The position numbers and the translations under genes were made by a program. DNA of 50,345 nt, from assembly GCA_029561465.1 (NCBI GenBank), contig JAKQIZ010000076.1, forward strand, positions 1-50,345. Reading direction: 5' to 3'. Below the pieces are notes generated by a model. The model saw only the letters and a list, made by a program, of their open reading frames with translations. It did no database searches and was not told the origin of the DNA. The stretch is from Deltaproteobacteria bacterium (lineage in GTDB: Bacteria; Desulfobacterota; Syntrophia; Syntrophales; UBA8958). Below, piece after piece: positions 9,437-18,608 of the stretch. Numbering within the stretch: position 1 is the first letter of the stretch; the number at the start of each line of letters is the position of its first letter.

Positions 9437-9645
9437 GTTGTCCTGGACCAATAGAATGGATTGTCTCTCCCACATATCTTTTCTCTTTTGTCAACAGGAA
9501 AATCTTGTCAATTTCCTATTTTCATTGTAGATTACCATCCATAGGATTAAAAAAGAGCAATATATGAGGTTAGAGTAGGTATCGGATAAAATACCGACGT
9601 AAGCGACCTCCGCTTTTGAAAATAATGCTGGTAAAGGTTTGCTGG

Positions 9646-10314
9646 ATGCCCCTTAACCCCGTTGCCTGTCCGGATTGCGATCTGCTCCAGAACATTCCCC
9701 GGCTGCCGCCGCGGGCCAAGGCTCGGTGCCGGCGGTGCGGCAAGGTTCTGGCGGCCAACAAACCGGGGGCCAATGAACGCACCCTGGCCCTGGCGATTGG
9801 AGCGGCGATAGTTTTTATCCTCGCCAATGCCTTTCCCCTCATGGGTTTGTCGGCGGCGGGCCGGGAGGTCGATACGACCATCATCGGCGGCGCCTGGGTG
9901 ATGTGGCAGGAGGGCCAGCAGATGACGGCGGCGCTCGTCGCCATCTGCGCCGTAATTGCCCCGGCGGTATATATCGGGTTTACGATCGTCGTCCTGGTTG
10001 CCTCCCGATGGTATCGTCCCGCGCCGGCATGGGTGGGAGAACTGCTGCTGTGGGCGGAACTGGCCCATGAATGGGCCATGGCCGAGGTGATGATGCTCGG
10101 AATCCTGGTCGCCCTCGTCAAGATCGCCGATCTGGCCACCGTCATCGTGGGGGTGGGAATGTTCGCCACCGGGGCGCTCATTGTTCTCATTACCATGATT
10201 GCCGTCAATTTAGATCCGGAAGAGATTTGGGAACAGGTGCAATGGGTGGGCTCCGTTGAGCCGGCGCCGGTCGGCGGCCCGCAGGCAGGCGGCGATCGGG
10301 AGGCCAAGAAATGA
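9646..10314 (+). CDS. pqiA: PqiA-like membrane protein, N-terminal-half homologue
   Basis: First gene of a pqi operon. It corresponds to the first half of E. coli PqiA: a zinc-ribbon-like pair of CxxC motifs (CPDC and CRRCG, residues 8-34), then four membrane segments with the LANAFPLM and GMAEVMML-type (WAMAEVMMLGILVALVK) motifs of the family. I chose ATG 9646 because AAAGG stands eight bases upstream and because the zinc ribbon then begins at once; a TTG at 9616 would extend it. PqiA helps the MCE protein PqiB span the envelope for lipid movement; this role is known from E. coli, not shown here. The stop codon overlaps the next ATG (ATGA). Confidence 0.88.
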   Translation: MPLNPVACPDCDLLQNIPRLPPRAKARCRRCGKVLAANKPGANERTLALAIGAAIVFILANAFPLMGLSAAGREVDTTIIGGAWVMWQEGQQMTAALVAICAVIAPAVYIGFTIVVLVASRWYRPAPAWVGELLLWAELAHEWAMAEVMMLGILVALVKIADLATVIVGVGMFATGALIVLITMIAVNLDPEEIWEQVQWVGSVEPAPVGGPQAGGDREAKK

Positions 10315-10952
10315 GGGCCGGAGAAACATCGGCCATGAAAGCGGGTCTGGCGCTGTGCAGGCACTGCCGTTTGTTGTCCAGGATCGGGACGTCCGGGGCA
10401 GCGAATTACTGCCCCCGTTGCGGTCACGAACTCGCGTACCGGCGTCATGACGCAATCCAGCGCACCTGGGCCCTCATAATCGCCGCCGCCATCTGCTATC
10501 TTCCCGCCAACCTGATCCCCGTCATGAAATCAACAACCCTGGTCGGAGCTTCCGAGGACACGATCATCGGCGGGGTCATACTACTGTATCTGACGGGATC
10601 ATGGCACCTGGCCCTCATCGTCCTGATCGCCAGCGTGATGATTCCCCTGGCCAAGCTCATGGCCCTTGCCTATCTGCTTGTTACGGTGCAGCGCCGTTCG
10701 GCGAAGAGCAACCGGGAACGGGTCCGACTTTATCGGCTTGTCGAATTCATTGGCCGCTGGTCCATGCTCGATGTCTTCGTCATTGCCTTCGTCGTCGCCC
10801 TGGTACAGCTCAAGCCCCTCATGGCGGCGCAGCCCCGGGCCGGCATATTATTCTTTGCCGCCGTGGTGATATTGACCATATTTGCGGCCCAAACCTTTGA
10901 TCCCCGGCTCATCTGGGATTCCGCCGGGAGCATGGAGAAGCGAAATGAGTGA
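10311..10952 (+). CDS. pqiA: PqiA-like membrane protein, C-terminal-half homologue
   Basis: About 213 residues matching the second half of E. coli PqiA. It has its own zinc ribbon (CRHC near 16-19 and CPRCGHE), followed by four membrane segments with YLPANLIPVMKSTTLVG, EDTIIGGVILL and the strongly conserved EFIGRWSMLDVFVIAFVVAL and AQTFDPRLIWD. ATG 10311 overlaps the preceding stop and has GGGAGG seven bases upstream, so translation is probably coupled. In E. coli the two halves are one protein; here they are separate genes, so the membrane unit would be a heterodimer. It overlaps the following MCE gene by eight bases. Confidence 0.9.
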   Translation: MRAGETSAMKAGLALCRHCRLLSRIGTSGAANYCPRCGHELAYRRHDAIQRTWALIIAAAICYLPANLIPVMKSTTLVGASEDTIIGGVILLYLTGSWHLALIVLIASVMIPLAKLMALAYLLVTVQRRSAKSNRERVRLYRLVEFIGRWSMLDVFVIAFVVALVQLKPLMAAQPRAGILFFAAVVILTIFAAQTFDPRLIWDSAGSMEKRNE

Positions 10953-12618
10953 AACCAGCCAAACAGCCGACATTCCGGAGGCGACGACCGCACCGCGCAA
11001 ACGTGCGCGTTTCTCCGTCGTCTGGATCATTCCCGTCATCGCCGCCCTGGTGGGCATCGGCATCGCCGTGGAGCGATTCCTGAACGAAGGTCCGACCATC
11101 AAGATCTCCTTCAAGGTGGCAGAGGGTGTCGAGGCCGGCAAGACGTTCGTCAAATACAAGGACGTCAATATCGGTCAGGTCACGGCGGTCAGTCTTTCCG
11201 AAGACTATTCCCACGTCGTGGTGACGGCCAAGATCGCCAAGAATGCCAAGAACCTCCTCGTCAAGGATACGAAATTCTGGATCATGCATCCCCGGATTAC
11301 CATGAGCGGCGTTTCCGGCATGGGAACCCTGCTTTCCGGAAATTACATCGGCATTGAAGCGGGAAAATCCAAAGAGAAGGAAAAGGTATTCGTCGGTCTC
11401 GATACCCCGCCGATCATCACCGGCGCTGATCCCGGGCGGCAGTTCATCCTGAAGGCCGAAGATCTTGGCTCCCTGGGCTACGGCTCCCCCGTTTATTACC
11501 GCCGTCTGAATGTGGGCCAGGTCATCGCCTACGATCTGGCAAAAGACGGTAAAACCATGGAGATCAAAATCTTCGTGAATTCACCCTACGACAAATACGT
11601 CACAACCGCCACGCGATTCTGGGAGGCCAGCGGCATCGACGTCTCCATGGGAGTCAAGGGGCTGCTCGTCCGCACCCAGTCATTGGCATCGGTTCTTGCG
11701 GGAGGCATCGCTTTTGAACCCCCTCCCTACTCCCAGGCCGGTGCCCCGGCGGCGGAAAATACCGTCTTTGCCCTCTTCGATAACCAGGAGGCGGCGACGA
11801 CGAAGCATGAAATGAAAGACGAGCCATTCATCCTCGTTTTCGATGAATCCATCCGGGGCCTGTCCATCGGCGCCCCGCTCACCTACATGGGGCTCGAGAT
11901 CGGGGAAGTGAAGAAAATCGGCCTTCATTACGATCCGGATTCCTACACCTTCAAACCCTATGCCCTGGTGTCCTATTATGAGGAGCGCTTCTTTTCGCAA
12001 CTTGACGATAGAGATAAAAAGGTCGCCATCCGCGATCATCCCGCCCAGGTCTGGCAAGACGACAAAAGCACCCAGAAGCTCATCGACAAGGGACTGCGGG
12101 CGCAACTGCGCCTGGGGAACATCGTTACGGGACAGCTTTACATCGCCCTGGATTACTTCCCCCGTGCCCCCAAGGTCCAGGTGGACTGGACGAAAAGTCC
12201 CCCGCGCCTGCCGGTTATGCCCAGTGGGATGGCGGAATTTCAGATGAAGGTCACGGGTATCCTGGACAAGATCGACAAGATCCCCTTTGATGAGATCGGC
12301 AAGGAAACCAAGGCGGCCCTGACCGGGCTTGATCAAACGCTCAAGGACGCCCGCAAGTTGCTGGGGCGCATCGATGCGGAGGTGGTGCCGGAGGCAAAGG
12401 CGGCGATGGAAAATTTGAAGCGGGCCGTGGCGTCGGCCGAACGGGTGCTGGCCAATACGGACAAAACCCTGGTGGGTCCCGATGCGCCGGCGACGCAGGA
12501 ACTGCGGGAGGCACTGCAGGAGGTGTCACGGGCCGCCCGGGCCGTGCGGGTGTTTGTGGAGTATATGGACAAGCATCCGGAGGCCCTGATCAGCGGTAAA
12601 GCCAAGGAGAAGCCATAA
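10945..12618 (+). CDS. pqiB: PqiB-like MCE-domain lipid transport protein
   Basis: About 557 residues, near E. coli PqiB (546). A short cytoplasmic tail is followed by one membrane helix (SVVWIIPVIAALVGIGIAV, about 27-46) and then MCE repeats in the periplasm: the first at GPTIKISFKVAEGVEAGKTF, the second at ADPGRQFILKAEDLGSLGYG, the third at DEPFILVFDESIRGLSIGAP. The C-terminal 130 residues form long helices (EIGKETKAALTGLDQTLKDA onward) like the needle of PqiB. The start at ATG 10945 follows GGAGAAG; a longer reading from 10882 lies wholly inside the previous gene. PqiB hexamers stack to form a channel for phospholipids between membranes; that is knowledge from E. coli. Confidence 0.93.
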   Translation: MSETSQTADIPEATTAPRKRARFSVVWIIPVIAALVGIGIAVERFLNEGPTIKISFKVAEGVEAGKTFVKYKDVNIGQVTAVSLSEDYSHVVVTAKIAKNAKNLLVKDTKFWIMHPRITMSGVSGMGTLLSGNYIGIEAGKSKEKEKVFVGLDTPPIITGADPGRQFILKAEDLGSLGYGSPVYYRRLNVGQVIAYDLAKDGKTMEIKIFVNSPYDKYVTTATRFWEASGIDVSMGVKGLLVRTQSLASVLAGGIAFEPPPYSQAGAPAAENTVFALFDNQEAATTKHEMKDEPFILVFDESIRGLSIGAPLTYMGLEIGEVKKIGLHYDPDSYTFKPYALVSYYEERFFSQLDDRDKKVAIRDHPAQVWQDDKSTQKLIDKGLRAQLRLGNIVTGQLYIALDYFPRAPKVQVDWTKSPPRLPVMPSGMAEFQMKVTGILDKIDKIPFDEIGKETKAALTGLDQTLKDARKLLGRIDAEVVPEAKAAMENLKRAVASAERVLANTDKTLVGPDAPATQELREALQEVSRAARAVRVFVEYMDKHPEALISGKAKEKP

Positions 12619-13229
12619 TGAAAAAACTCGGAATGTCCATAATCGCTTGCGTTTTCGTGGCGTTGATCTGCGGATGTGCATCCGTAGCCCCCCAGTTGTA
12701 CACCTTGAGTCCCACCGCGGTGCCGTCAGGGGATGCATCGGATCTTGCCGTGACCGTCGGCCCCGTTTCCGTGCCGGAAGCCGTGGATCGCCCCCAGATC
12801 GTGTCTAACTTTACGCCCAATCAGTTGCGGGTCGATGAATTCAACCGCTGGGCCTCCCCGCTGAAGAACGACATCGCCCGTATGGTGGCCGAAAATCTCG
12901 CGGTGATCCTGGGCTCGCCGTATGTGTCCGTATTTCCCCAGTCGGTATCGGTTGCCCCCTCCTACCGGGTGGCCATCGACGTCGTGCGTTTCGAATTTGT
13001 TCCGGGATCGGAGGCCAGACTCGGCGCGCTCTGGTCGGTCCGATCCACCGCCGACGGAAAAATCCGTACCGGCGCCACGACCCTGGCGGAATCGATCCAG
13101 GAGGCGGCTCCGGCGGCCATGGTCGCGGCCCACAGCCGGATGCTGGGAGGATTGAGCGTTGAGATCGCCGCCGCCATCCGGACGCTGGCGGCGGGAACCC
13201 CGAAGGAGGCGGCGGGACCGGCCAAATAA
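12618..13229 (+). CDS. pqiC: PqiC-like outer-membrane lipoprotein (ABC-type transport auxiliary family)
   Basis: Last gene of the pqi operon; its ATG overlaps the TAA of pqiB (TAATG) and AAGGAG is seven bases upstream. It is about 203 residues. The signal peptide ends in lipobox LICGC (Cys about 20). The family pattern follows: YTLSPTAVP, VTVGPVSVPEAVDRPQIVS, then RVDEFNRWASPLKNDIARMV, matching the DUF330/PqiC fold. E. coli PqiC is anchored in the outer membrane and contacts the PqiB tip. With the two PqiA halves and PqiB this makes a complete inner-to-outer-membrane system. Confidence 0.9.
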   Translation: MKKLGMSIIACVFVALICGCASVAPQLYTLSPTAVPSGDASDLAVTVGPVSVPEAVDRPQIVSNFTPNQLRVDEFNRWASPLKNDIARMVAENLAVILGSPYVSVFPQSVSVAPSYRVAIDVVRFEFVPGSEARLGALWSVRSTADGKIRTGATTLAESIQEAAPAAMVAAHSRMLGGLSVEIAAAIRTLAAGTPKEAAGPAK

Positions 13230-13321
13230 CCAAAAACGGCCTTCGCCGCCAGCGGGAAGTGGAAGTGGCTTGCCCCAAATCGGCCTCGGACGTTTCGAGA
13301 ATGCCGTCCCCGAGGATATGT

Positions 13322-14209
13322 TCACTGGTCGTAGCCGAATTCCTTTATCAGCCGTTCGCTGTGGGTCCAGTCCTTCTGTACCCGGACGAACAGCGCCAGA
13401 AAGATCCGGGCGGCAAAAAACCGTTCCATTTCGAGCCGGGCGGCGGTGCCGATCATTTTCAACATGGCGCCCCGGCGGCCGATGATGATCTTCTTCTGCG
13501 AGTCTCGCTCCACATTTATGGTCGCCTCGATGCGGATCAGTTCCTTTCCTTCCTCTTCCTTGAAGGCATCCACGACGACGGCCGTGGCGTAAGGGATCTC
13601 TTTGTGGGTATAGGTGAGGATCTTCTCCCTGATGATTTCAGCGGCGATAAATCTCTCCGAACGGTCGGTGAGCATGTCTTCCGGAAAATAGGGAGGGCCG
13701 GCGGGGAGGAGTTCCCGGATTTCCTGAAGGAGGACCGGGACGCCGTCGCCGGTGCGGGCGCACAGGGGAATGAAGGCGCGGCAGGGGAAGATAGTCCGGG
13801 CCGCGTCGATGAGGGGCAGAAGGGCGGCTTTTTTTACCAGATCCGTCTTGTTGATGGCCAGGATTGCCCGTTGCTCGTATGCTTTAAGCGTTGCCAGCAG
13901 CGCCCGGTCCTCGGGGTGGATGTCCTCTCTCGCCTCGATGAGCACCAGCAGAACATCTACGTCTCCCGCCACGTTGCGCGCCGTTTTCACCATGGCGGCG
14001 TTCAAAGGCTTATGAGGATCGTGAATCCCCGGGGTGTCCAAGAAGATCATCTGGCCATCGGCCTGATGTTTTATCCCCATGATCCGGTTGCGGGTCGTCT
14101 GGGGTTTGGGGCTGGTAATGGCGATGCTCTCCCCCAGGATACTGTTAAGGAGGGTTGATTTGCCCACATTGGGCCGTCCCACGATGCCGATGAATCCCGA
14201 TTTGAACAT
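13322..14209 (-). CDS. era: GTPase Era, ribosome assembly factor
   Basis: 295 residues, full length for Era. The GTPase part shows G1 GRPNVGKS (11-18), the switch-I region ITSPKPQTTRNRIMG typical of Era, G3 DTPG (58-61) and G4 NKTD (120-123). The C-terminal third is a KH domain (EKILTYTHKEIPYATAVVV, then IERDSQKKIIIGRRGAMLK-like VERDSQKKIIIGRRG). Era binds the 3' end of 16S rRNA during 30S maturation. It is the last gene in the minus-strand set mtaB-rnc-radical SAM-era; rnc and era together are common in bacteria and link rRNA processing with assembly. Confidence 0.97.
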   Translation of the reverse strand: MFKSGFIGIVGRPNVGKSTLLNSILGESIAITSPKPQTTRNRIMGIKHQADGQMIFLDTPGIHDPHKPLNAAMVKTARNVAGDVDVLLVLIEAREDIHPEDRALLATLKAYEQRAILAINKTDLVKKAALLPLIDAARTIFPCRAFIPLCARTGDGVPVLLQEIRELLPAGPPYFPEDMLTDRSERFIAAEIIREKILTYTHKEIPYATAVVVDAFKEEEGKELIRIEATINVERDSQKKIIIGRRGAMLKMIGTAARLEMERFFAARIFLALFVRVQKDWTHSERLIKEFGYDQ

Positions 14210-14223
14210 CTAAACCTCCTCTT

Positions 14224-15231
14224 TCAACCACAGAGATAATGGAAGTCCTGAACCGCCGTTTTGATTTCCAGAGTGGCGAGGCGGCAGTGGTTCCGTAAGA
14301 ACTTGATGTTGCAATTTCCATGTCCGCGAAAGGAGCTTTCTTCCCCGGGGGGGACAAAAAATACCGCCTTCCGGCCCTCGAGATCGGCGCCCCCAATAAG
14401 GGCCAGGGTCCGTTCCCGCCAGCGCGCCGAGGCGACCAGTGCCCCGAAGGCGGGATGATAGGGGCCGCCCAGCACGGCGCCGGGTCCGCTGAGGATATCC
14501 GTTGCCTGAAGCCCCATGCGGATGATGGCGATCCGAGCTTTTTCCAGGATGTCCCAGGCCTGCCGGCAGAGATCGACGGCTTCGGGGAGAGTTAAAGGCA
14601 CGTACCGCCCCTGAAGAAAATCCTCCGCCAGGGGGCTGCCGGCGAGGACCAGGGTGGGATGGATGCGTACGCCCCGGAGACCCAGCGCCGTCGTCCGGGA
14701 AACGGTATCCAGGAAGGCGCTGCCATCGTCGCCGGGCAGGCCAGCCATGAGATGGAGGATGACATCCAGCCCCCGGTGCTTCAGCATCGCCACGGCGGCG
14801 ACTGCATCCCGGGCGGTATGCCCCCGGCCGGAGGCGGCCAGAACGCCGTCCTCCAGGGATTGGGCGCCGATTTCCACGGTCCGGACCCCGAATACCGCCA
14901 GTCTTTCCACGTCCTCGTCGCGCAGGCAATCCGGACGGGTAGAGACGCGGACCCCAATGACCGTGCCGTTTTCCATATGCCGCCGGGCCATGCGGAGGAG
15001 ATCTTCCTGCTCTCTTATGGTCAGGCCGGTGAAATTGCCCCCGTAAAAGGCGATCTCCACCGGTTGCTTGGATTTTTTTCCGCGCGCCGCCGAGGCGAGA
15101 AACGCCCGTACCTTTTCGTGGAAATAGTCCGCCCCCAGCTCCCGGGGGTCAGTGCCGCCGGAGATCTCCTGATTGCAGAAGCGACAGCGGTGGGGACAGC
15201 CGCGGTTACGGAGAAAAAAGGGGATTATCAT
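14224..15231 (-). CDS. Radical SAM protein (Elp3/YhcC-like)
   Basis: 335 residues. The cluster-binding CxxxCxxC is at residues 12-19 (CPHRCRFC), very close to the N-terminus, followed by the glycine-rich SAM strand AFYGGNFTGL and the Elp3-type VSTRPDCL and VEIGAQSLEDGVL motifs. The last third (GPYHPAFGALVASARWRERTL) is not part of the core barrel. It is a close relative of the oxygen-independent coproporphyrinogen oxidase-like/Elp3 family of radical SAM proteins, whose substrates are mostly unknown; no acetyltransferase domain is attached. Its ATG overlaps the rnc stop by four bases, and era follows after 14 bases, so it is cotranscribed with RNA-processing genes. Confidence 0.85.
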   Translation of the reverse strand: MIIPFFLRNRGCPHRCRFCNQEISGGTDPRELGADYFHEKVRAFLASAARGKKSKQPVEIAFYGGNFTGLTIREQEDLLRMARRHMENGTVIGVRVSTRPDCLRDEDVERLAVFGVRTVEIGAQSLEDGVLAASGRGHTARDAVAAVAMLKHRGLDVILHLMAGLPGDDGSAFLDTVSRTTALGLRGVRIHPTLVLAGSPLAEDFLQGRYVPLTLPEAVDLCRQAWDILEKARIAIIRMGLQATDILSGPGAVLGGPYHPAFGALVASARWRERTLALIGGADLEGRKAVFFVPPGEESSFRGHGNCNIKFLRNHCRLATLEIKTAVQDFHYLCG

Positions 15232-15947
15232 GGCTCGGCGGCGGCGTTGAAGAAATCCCAGGCCTTTTTAGCCGCTTGCTGCTCCGCCTCCTTTCTGCTC
15301 TTGCCGGCGCCGGTGGTCTCCATCATCCCGGCGATCCGGATTTCCACCGCAAAGGTCTTGTCATGGTCCGGTCCGGATTCGGACTGCAAGAGGTATCGCG
15401 GCGTCTCGTGAAACCGGTTCTGGCAATATTCCTGGAGGGCCGATTTGTAGTCCTGGAAATGGGGACCGGCGCCGCTGCCTTCGGTGATCAGTTGGGCAAA
15501 CAGGCCCCTGATCAGCTCAGACGCCCGCTCATAGCCGCCGTCAAGAAAGACCGCGGCCATCAACGCTTCGAAGGCGTCGGCGAGGAGAGAGGATTTCTCC
15601 CGGCCGCCGGAGGACTCCTCGCCTTTTCCCAGGAGCAGGCACTCGCCCAGGCCGAACTTTTTTGCCAGGTTCGCCAGGCAGTGCTCGTTGACGACGGCGG
15701 CCCTCATCTTGGAGAGACGACCTTCCGTATAGGTGGGAAACCTGTTCATGAGCTCCTCGCTGATGCAGAGCTGCAGGACGGCGTCCCCGAGAAATTCGAG
15801 CCGCTCGTTGTCGGGGCAGGGCGCCGTGGGATTTTCATTTGTAAAGGAGCGATGGGTGCAGGCGTTCATCAGGAGACGGTGATCTTTGAAAACGTATCCG
15901 AGGGCCGTGGGCAGGTCCTGCCAGCGCGAGCGGTCTTCCCTATCCAA
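15228..15947 (-). CDS. rnc: Ribonuclease III
   Basis: 239 residues. The catalytic domain has the signature ERLEFLGDAVL (48-58), with the Glu/Asp metal ligands repeated near 120-130 (LLADAFEALMAAVFLDGG). The C-terminal double-stranded-RNA-binding domain covers about 165-232 (DYKSALQEYCQ, then GKSRKEAEQQAAKKAW). It cuts double-stranded RNA, including rRNA precursors. It overlaps the mtaB 3' end by eight bases and the radical SAM start by four, which argues for coupled translation in this operon. Confidence 0.97.
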   Translation of the reverse strand: MDREDRSRWQDLPTALGYVFKDHRLLMNACTHRSFTNENPTAPCPDNERLEFLGDAVLQLCISEELMNRFPTYTEGRLSKMRAAVVNEHCLANLAKKFGLGECLLLGKGEESSGGREKSSLLADAFEALMAAVFLDGGYERASELIRGLFAQLITEGSGAGPHFQDYKSALQEYCQNRFHETPRYLLQSESGPDHDKTFAVEIRIAGMMETTGAGKSRKEAEQQAAKKAWDFFNAAAEP

Positions 15948-17403
15948 GGGCAGGAACCCCCCAAAGTGAGTTATCGTTGGCCAGGGCGGTAATTTTCGCC
16001 GGCAGGACGGTATTGGTCGTTACGGCGCTCCCTTTCTTGAAGACCACGGAAAGATAGTTGTGGGACAAGCCCCGAAGGCGGCCGCCGACCCGTTTTTCCC
16101 GCTCTTCTACCAGGATCGGCAGGACGGCGCCGACGAACCTTTCCATATGCTGCCGGCGTTTGTTTGCGCCCAGGTCCCGGAGAATACGGCAGCGCCTCTT
16201 TTTCTCTTCCTCCCGCACTTGATTGCCCATCCGGGCCGCTGCCGTTCCCGGCCGCCGGGAATAAGGGAAGACATGGAGGTAGGCAAACGGGGCGGAAGCA
16301 ACCAAATTCATCGTATTATCAAAGGCTTTTTCATCCTCGCCCGGAAAGCCCGCCATTACGTCCATCCCGACGGTCATGTCCGAGCGCAGGGAGGCGGCCT
16401 TTTCCAGCAAAGCCTGGAAAAAGGTCCGGTCGTAGTTGCGGCCCATCCTGGTCAGGATGCCGTCATCCCCGCTCTGGAGGGGAATATGGAGATGAGGACA
16501 TACGATCCGGGCGGTGCTCATTATCCCCAGGATCTCATCGCTGATTTCCCGGGGCTCCAGCGAGCTCAACCGCAAACGTTCGACAAGTTGATAGTCTTCC
16601 ACGTGCCTCAATACCTTAGCCAGGGTGGAACCGTCCCGGCGGTCCTCGCCATAGACCCCGAGATGGATGCCCGTCAGCACCACCTCCCGATAACCGCGCC
16701 GGGCCAGGTTTTCAATGCGATTGATTACCTCCGACGCTCCGATGCTGCGGCTTCGCCCCCGGGCATAGGGGACGATGCAATAACTGCAGAAGGCATTGCA
16801 GCCGTCCTGAATCTTCAGGAAGGCCCGGGTGTGACCGGGAAAACGGATGACGGGGGGGATGTCCGCCTCCTGATAGCCGTCGATCGGTGCAACCTGTACC
16901 TCCGGTGCCGGGGACGCCCCCATCCCCTCCGGAAACTTTTCTCGTACGGCGGCGATTATTTCCCCCATCCGGTTTTTCTCCCCCATCCCGGCAACCACGG
17001 CGACCCCCGGCATTCCGGCAAAAACATGGGGTGCGGTCTGGGCATAACAGCCGGTGACAATGATGGCCGCCCGGGGGTTGAGCCTTTGCGCCCGCCGGAT
17101 GATCTGCCGTGACTGATAATCCGCGCCGTTCGTGACCGTACAGGTGTTGATGATATAACAGTCCGCGGCGGCGTGGTAATCCACGAGGCGATAGCCTGCT
17201 CCGGTCAGACATTCCGCCATGGCCGCCGATTCGTATTGATTTACCTTGCATCCCAGAGTGGCGATGGCCACCTTGAGGAATGCCCCGACGGCCGCGGCGG
17301 GGACTTGAGATGTCTGATCGTTTGCATCATCGGTTTCCGCCGGGGCGGCATGAAAAACACCGCCCGATTCCGGGACGGACATGCAGGTCGTTTCCTTTAG
17401 CAT
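15940..17403 (-). CDS. mtaB: tRNA t6A37 methylthiotransferase MtaB
   Basis: 487 residues. The methylthiotransferase domain begins at ATLGCKVNQYES, the MtaB form of the motif, with cluster cysteines at about 52, 88 (NTCTVTN) and 119 (VTGCYAQ). The radical SAM cysteines are in CNAFCSYCIVPYARGRSRS (202, 206, 209). A TRAM-like region closes the protein. It would convert t6A to ms2t6A at position 37 of tRNAs reading ANN codons. The first 40 residues are a Pro/Ala-rich extension without family similarity; a start at ATG 17382 (MSVPES) would remove seven of them. First gene of the mtaB-rnc-radical SAM-era group. Confidence 0.94.
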   Translation of the reverse strand: MLKETTCMSVPESGGVFHAAPAETDDANDQTSQVPAAAVGAFLKVAIATLGCKVNQYESAAMAECLTGAGYRLVDYHAAADCYIINTCTVTNGADYQSRQIIRRAQRLNPRAAIIVTGCYAQTAPHVFAGMPGVAVVAGMGEKNRMGEIIAAVREKFPEGMGASPAPEVQVAPIDGYQEADIPPVIRFPGHTRAFLKIQDGCNAFCSYCIVPYARGRSRSIGASEVINRIENLARRGYREVVLTGIHLGVYGEDRRDGSTLAKVLRHVEDYQLVERLRLSSLEPREISDEILGIMSTARIVCPHLHIPLQSGDDGILTRMGRNYDRTFFQALLEKAASLRSDMTVGMDVMAGFPGEDEKAFDNTMNLVASAPFAYLHVFPYSRRPGTAAARMGNQVREEEKKRRCRILRDLGANKRRQHMERFVGAVLPILVEEREKRVGGRLRGLSHNYLSVVFKKGSAVTTNTVLPAKITALANDNSLWGVPALG

Positions 17404-17681
17404 AACATATTCTTTTCTATGATCTTTCCCATCGTTACCTGAAAGCTTAACCGCTCCACGATTCTTTTGTCAAGACGAAACGCCCATGACGGTATCCCTT
17501 AGTGAAGGGGGACGAAAGGGAAGCTTAATGTTCATAAAATGCCGGACCCCATCCCCACCTTAATCCCGCCCTTGAAGTGGATGAAAGGATGCTGGATTTT
17601 TTTTCCGAATTCCGTTAATAGGTACCGACAGAGAGGGTTTTGATCAGCGGTCCCTTTGTCCCAAACGGAAGGCGTTCATCC

Positions 17682-18023
17682 ATGGAAGTAATATGGTCTT
17701 CAATCAATACCCATCAGTTTGCCGTAGTGGCGATCGTCGCCGTCGCCCTGATCGTAATCTACTTTCTTTTCAAGAACCTCATCAAGCTTGCTTTGCTTTT
17801 CCTCCTTGTCATGATCCTGGCCGGGGGTTATTTCTACCTTGCCGCTCCGAAGAAGTCTCCCGAGGACCTCAACCGGGCCATCGAGAAAACCCAGGAACAG
17901 ACCGCCGAGATTATCGACAAGGGGAAGGTCGCTTATGAGAAGGGGAAGGAGGTTGTACAACGGGGCAAAGAACTTACCAACCGGTTCGGCAAGGTGATTG
18001 GCGGCAGCCCCGGCCGGGAGTGA
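17682..18023 (+). CDS. Small membrane protein of unknown function
   Basis: About 113 residues from ATG 17682, which has GGAAGG nine bases upstream; a longer reading from 17640 has no such site. Two adjacent hydrophobic segments (VVAIVAVALIVIYFLF and LIKLALLFLLVMILAGGYFY) are followed by a charged, helical C-terminus (DLNRAIEKTQEQTAEIIDKG and on to residue 105), likely an amphipathic coiled coil in the cytoplasm or periplasm. I do not recognise the family. It stands alone between mtaB (divergent) and the ferredoxin gene (convergent). Confidence 0.7.
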   Translation: MEVIWSSINTHQFAVVAIVAVALIVIYFLFKNLIKLALLFLLVMILAGGYFYLAAPKKSPEDLNRAIEKTQEQTAEIIDKGKVAYEKGKEVVQRGKELTNRFGKVIGGSPGRE

Positions 18024-18099
18024 TTCCCGCGGCGCGAATATACCGGCCATACCGCGGATGTTTTGGTCTTGGGCGGCTACTCCGGTTTGGACGGAAGAA

Positions 18100-18594
18100 C
18101 TAAAAGATGTTGACCTCCATGGCCCGCACCGGGCAGGCGGAGACACAGAGTTCGCACCCGTTGCACTTTTCGGGATCGAATACCACCTTCCGGGTGTCCG
18201 ATTCGAAAGAAAGGGCATCGGTGGGACAGAAGGCCGTGCAGGCTCCGCAATGAACGCACTTGTCGGAATTCTGGTTGACGCTCTTGGATAAGGGCTCTAC
18301 CTTGAGACCTTTATCCTTGAGAAAACGGATTCCGTCGTCGAAATTCCGCTGGTTGCCGCTCAACTCCAGGACGATTATGCCTTCCCGCTTGGGGAAGATC
18401 CGGGCCTTGAGGATGTTGAATACCAGGTCATGGGTTTTGACGAGCTGGCAGATAATCGGCTGGTCAACGTTGTCGGCCGTGTAGTGAATGACTATTTTTC
18501 TCGAGACGATTTGTTCCTCCGCCATGATCTCGCTCCCATCGGAATTGGTCGTGGCGATGTTAGGGGAACGCTCTTTTTTTGTCAAGGCTTTCAT
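18100..18594 (-). CDS. NIL-domain protein with two [4Fe-4S] ferredoxin motifs
   Basis: An N-terminal NIL domain (KIVIHYTADNVDQPIICQLV onward) precedes a two-cluster ferredoxin: CVHCGACTAFCP and CNGCELCVSACP. NIL-ferredoxins of this size are known in anaerobes, where one (MA1822 type) works with a DUF39 protein in sulfur insertion to make homocysteine; no DUF39 gene is visible here. ATG 18594 follows the phaR stop by 14 bases and has AAAGGA upstream. ATG 18525 (GGGAG seven bases upstream) begins closer to the conserved domain and is an equal candidate. The linkage to phaR may reflect only cotranscription, or may supply reductant for the local pathway; nothing in the sequence decides this. Confidence 0.88.
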   Translation of the reverse strand: MKALTKKERSPNIATTNSDGSEIMAEEQIVSRKIVIHYTADNVDQPIICQLVKTHDLVFNILKARIFPKREGIIVLELSGNQRNFDDGIRFLKDKGLKVEPLSKSVNQNSDKCVHCGACTAFCPTDALSFESDTRKVVFDPEKCNGCELCVSACPVRAMEVNIF

Positions 18595-18608
18595 GAAGAT
18601 CCTTTCAT

